Shown in pieces: positions 60,481 through 64,000 of a stretch of DNA of 64,000 bases; positions within the stretch are counted from its first letter, which is position 1, and the number at the start of each line of letters is the position of its first letter. The position numbers and the translations under genes are program-made. This DNA comes from Owenia fusiformis. Taxonomy: Eukaryota > Annelida > Polychaeta > Sabellida > Oweniidae. Under the pieces are notes generated by a model, which was given only the letters and a program-made list of their open reading frames with translations, was not told the origin of the DNA and did not search any database. The stretch spans positions 9,534,989-9,598,988 of the forward strand of contig CAIIXF020000006.1 of NCBI GenBank assembly GCA_903813345.2. Direction: 5' to 3'.

Positions 60481-63065
60481 TAGTACTTACACAAGGAGGA
60501 TTGGCTCCCAGGATGCAACATCGATACTCTGTCGGCACTCTTGATGTCATGACTACAAAATTCAAATTCAAACTGCTTTTTAGTTTGAAAATAAAACCAT
60601 AATTAATGATTTCAAATGTTGAAGTGAACAAATTGGCGTCTTTTTGAATTTGAATTGTGTAGTCATGACATCATACAGTATCGGTAGAGTATCGATGTTG
60701 CATTCTGGGAGTCAATCCTCCTTGGTACTTACATGAATTATGTCTAGTTTCAACTCAATGGTGTAATGTTTTGTGACGTAATTTTAAAGTTTTATGATGC
60801 GAACTTAGTTAATTTCTGATCATGATATGTTTAATTATCTATTAGGTATTTTGTATACTTTTAATTCAGGATGATGGAGACATAATGCATAATCATGGGG
60901 TTTTTGTTGGTGGATACACCTCCCAAGAGAATGTTAACTTAGACCTAATTGTGAGTTGATCCCTTATTTTTCTTTTATTGTTAAGTTAATGTTTTCTGAT
61001 CAATTTCAAAAAGTAGCGTGGTGATCATATGATGCCAAATCTAGCTGGTACAAATTAAATATGTGTTAGTGAAATAAATGTATTACTTTTAATCCATCCT
61101 GATAGGAAAGACACCACTATGATGCTAGGCATATGGTGCCATCTGTTAATGGAAGGGAGGCGGCAAGAGATCTGAATCTTCCAGCATATGATGCACGCAG
61201 TTCAAGTCAACAGGTAAAAACTTATATTCATCTTGTCATAAACACACTGGAACACCCTGACAACGGTAAAGTCAAGAAATTTTCACCAACAGAGTATAGT
61301 TTAAGTTTACAAAAGTATAGAGCTACACGTTTATGGTTTAGTGTATAAACTGAATGATACAGTGAAAAGGTGAATACTTAGTTATTACATGTTGTTCTAT
61401 GTAATTTCAGCCTAGCACTTCCCACCCAGTACACTGTGCTGTTGATGAAAACATAACTGAGTTACAGATGAGTAAACTCAAAACTGATATACAAGAAATA
61501 AAGGAAGAAGTCGTTTTAGGGGTAAATCATTTATTTTATATGTACAGAGCTGACAAAGTACAGATATCATCAAACAAAAGTTAATTGTAAAAACTAATAC
61601 CTTGAATTTTACTAAATTAAAATATTCACTACATTGAGCTTCAGAAAGCTCTGTGAATGTATTTTGACCATGTATCAATTTAAGAACAAATATTCAGCAA
61701 GGTATATATATAAACATGATTTGATTGATTTACTTTAACCAATGACTTTCAATTGTTTCTATCCTTAGAAGCGAAAATATGATGAGATGGAAGTGAAATC
61801 TAATGGGTTGAAGAACACCAACGCTAAACTCAGGAAGACGATAAACCGGCTGACAAAAGAGAAGATGGCAGCTGTTGAAACTTCCGAGTCATATTTGGTG
61901 AGATTTGAGTTACTTTAAATAGTGTCATTTGTTAATTTATTATAACGTAAACACGACTAAAACAGAGTATTGTTACATTCACACCAGTTTTCATTTAGTG
62001 TAATGTATGTTTAATCTAAGATGTGGGGTTATTGAAAATTCAATTTGAAAATTACATGGTTTAGGCATGTAAAACAAAGTGGAATTTTTATTATTATTAT
62101 TCATTTATTTATTTATTTTATTTTTTATTTTATTAGGAAGATGTCAATATGCTCCAACAAACAAGGGAGGAACTTGTGGCTCAAATGGAACAGTTGGAGC
62201 ATATGATACAGGTATGTATATTAACAAGTCTAGTAAAAGCCATATGTTTGAGCTACGTTAACAATAAAATTGTATGATGAATAACATCATTCAAATAAGA
62301 AGTCAATATCACCCGCACATAACGATTAGAAGAGATGAAAGCATGGAGTATTAATTGTCAATATTTAGAACAGTACTTTTTATTATTTCTCTAGGAAGCA
62401 CAAGCCGAGGCAACAGCGGCAAGGCAAAGAGAGAGTGAGAAAACAGCAGAACTAGCTGAAACGAGAAGTGAATTAAAGGTAGGACATTCGAAAGTATGTT
62501 ATATTGTCAGATAAAACTGCGAGTGTATATAAGATGAATGTGCCAAAAATTAATTATAAGATATTTCCAAACATGTTATGTTTTCTAAAACATATACTTT
62601 CCTCTATATTTTTACAGAATGTGAAGGAGAAACTCCAAATTTGTAAGATTAGAGAACAAACAAATCACAGAAACAGACTGGTAAGTAAAATTACAATCTG
62701 AACATACTAATCTGAACATACGTCCTGCACAAATTTTTGGCAACTGAAATCAATCATTGATTGTCCCTTTAAAGTTCTAATTATTTTCAACCTAACATAT
62801 AGAAGTGTAACCAAGTACTGTATAAATGTTGAAATAATGCACCAATTACATAAATGATTCAATATCACTTAATCATGAGATAAATGCAACGAGATTCACA
62901 CTCTAAATGTTTATACTTGTATTCCAACTGTTTTGTTTTCAGAGAGCCGAAAGCATTAACTGTTGGGCAGTAGAAGAGCTACGCCTGTCACAACTTGGGA
63001 GTAACTCTATCCTACAAGTGAGTGGGCAAAGAAGTACACTCAACTGTATTGCAGAATGCAAATGA
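60280..63065 (+). CDS. multi-exon coiled-coil protein, unidentified
   Basis: Predicted exons are 60280-60336 (MDTGYYNISNGNSSSNSES), 60870-60950, 61106-61213, 61411-61521, 61769-61897, 62137-62211, 62395-62478, 62618-62680 and 62943-63065. Every exon is a whole number of codons with phase 0 borders. After about 100 mostly polar residues the protein is a long coiled coil (ELQMSKLKTDIQEIKEEV, then LRKTINRLTKEKM, MLQQTREELVAQMEQLEHMI and ARQRESEKTAELAETRSEL). The last exon has WAVEELRLSQLGS. It either stops at TGA 63063 or is cut at a donor (CAA|GTGAGT, about 63018) and continues outside. No family could be assigned. Confidence 0.6.
60490..60727. mobile_element. foldback element in intron 1 of the coiled-coil gene
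   Basis: The arms (aggattggctcccaggatgc and tgatgtcatgactacaaaat on the left, their reverse complements on the right) cover nearly the whole 238 bases. It is a compact hairpin transposon. Confidence 0.7.
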
Positions 63066-64000
63066 AATGATAGCAAACGTGTTTGTGTAGTGCCTGGTGA
63101 GTTAACCATCAGGTATAAAAACCAGGATATCAAAAATCCAAAAATAACAAACAATGGGAAAGTGACTGATAGCCTGGGCAAAGACGTTTGCAATCTTTAT
63201 GACGGTATATATTAGAGGAGTATAAAATACCAGTGGAACAGGTACACTCAGTTTACTTTAAAAGAAAAATTTGTTGGTTAATTTAGTTGCTAATAGTAAA
63301 CATATCTTCCTGTTTTATGAAATAGATTTTACATGTTACTATTACTTTACTTTACTTGGTTGTCATTTAATTTACGGAACTTTGCGTGAAAATAAACCAA
63401 TTCATCTCTCTGAGAATTGTTCAACCCAGATAAAGGATAGATTATTAAGTCTCACAGATTAAGTTTAGATTAATGTGAAATTAATGAGAGTTTATTCATT
63501 GTAATGCATGTCAGTATGTGATACTAATCCATGATAATCGATATTTTATTTTCAATTGTAATATGAAAGTACATTATCATTGCACTGTCATTATGTTAAG
63601 CATGTAATTGTCACTCACTGAAATGTATTATATGTATGTAAATATGATATTTATAATATGATTTTGAAATTTGCATTTTCCTACTTTGGATAGGTTGTGT
63701 CATCAGTTCCAATAATTTCACCCATTTCCATGTGTTGGATGGCTTAACTCCGTCTATTCTTCAGTGCTTTTTTCACAAAACTTACTATGAGAACTGAAAT
63801 GAAATGAGTTGATCAATATATCCGAATTCAATGTCAAAAGACTAGAAATTAACTAGAACAGAAGTTCATATATTAACTTATCATATTCTGAAGTATAAAT
63901 TAAGACTCACATATAATGAAAAAAGCAACCATCATAAGGCATGGTACAATTAGCCACAATTTTGGGTCTTCATAGTGTGGCATTTCATGGTTGACCTCTG
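63066..64000. other. region after the coiled-coil gene, nothing recognised
   Basis: AT-rich with short chance frames only. It may be 3' UTR or a further intron. Confidence 0.35.

Noticed and set aside
63271-63462. Plus-strand frame MLVNLVANSKHIFLF
   Set aside because: Short AT-rich chance frame without splice sites or a recognisable pattern.

Overview
This is nuclear DNA of an invertebrate animal. Genes are intron-rich with GT-AG splice sites, the background is AT-rich, and there are many small foldback transposons. An immune-type fibrinogen-related gene, DIRS/Ngaro-like retroelement debris and a mariner remnant fit a lophotrochozoan, perhaps a bivalve-like mollusc. The phylum is inferred, not shown.

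Left part (1-11100). On the plus strand is the 3' part of a fibrinogen-related (FREP-like) gene. It has a possible coiled-coil exon, tiny Thr/Pro-rich linker exons, a duplicated 116-codon exon and a terminal fibrinogen C domain, and every internal junction is phase 1. Next to it on the minus strand is the 5' part of the spindle gene ASPM (asp): a non-coding first exon, ASH-domain exons, a 3.8 kb exon with two short-repeat families, and two further exons. The ASPM calponin-homology/IQ part is not in the window. Either the FREP-like gene sits inside or beside a long ASPM intron, or ASPM is incomplete here.

Middle (11100-36600). A run of foldback/MITE elements and a LINE 3' end (11.3-15.8 kb) is followed by two clear housekeeping genes on the plus strand. 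These are an SLC31/CTR copper transporter (16554-21090) and GCLM, the glutamate-cysteine ligase modifier subunit (24353-30903, seven exons, 270 aa). A mariner remnant lies in GCLM intron 5. From 31 to 36.6 kb there are only small repeats, then the last exon of an unidentified Lys-rich protein on the minus strand (36629-36841).

Right part (37.5-64 kb). From 37.8 to 55.7 kb lies a tandem array of seven full or partial copies of an unrecognised three-exon gene: a basic globular exon, a short acidic exon and a Pro/Thr/Ala-rich exon. A repeat containing the palindromic core TACAATATCGTACAATTGT follows each copy. Small, mostly single-exon ORFs lie between copies and are partly duplicated with them. 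Most copies carry lesions, and the lesions differ between copies. This array is the best candidate for something undescribed; it could be a lineage-specific family or a decayed mobile or viral-like element. To its right are a fragment resembling a protein found next to family-B polymerases of large DNA transposons, a decayed retroelement with an SGNH-hydrolase ORF and a gag-like ORF, and a multi-exon coiled-coil gene (60280-63065) in which every junction is phase 0.
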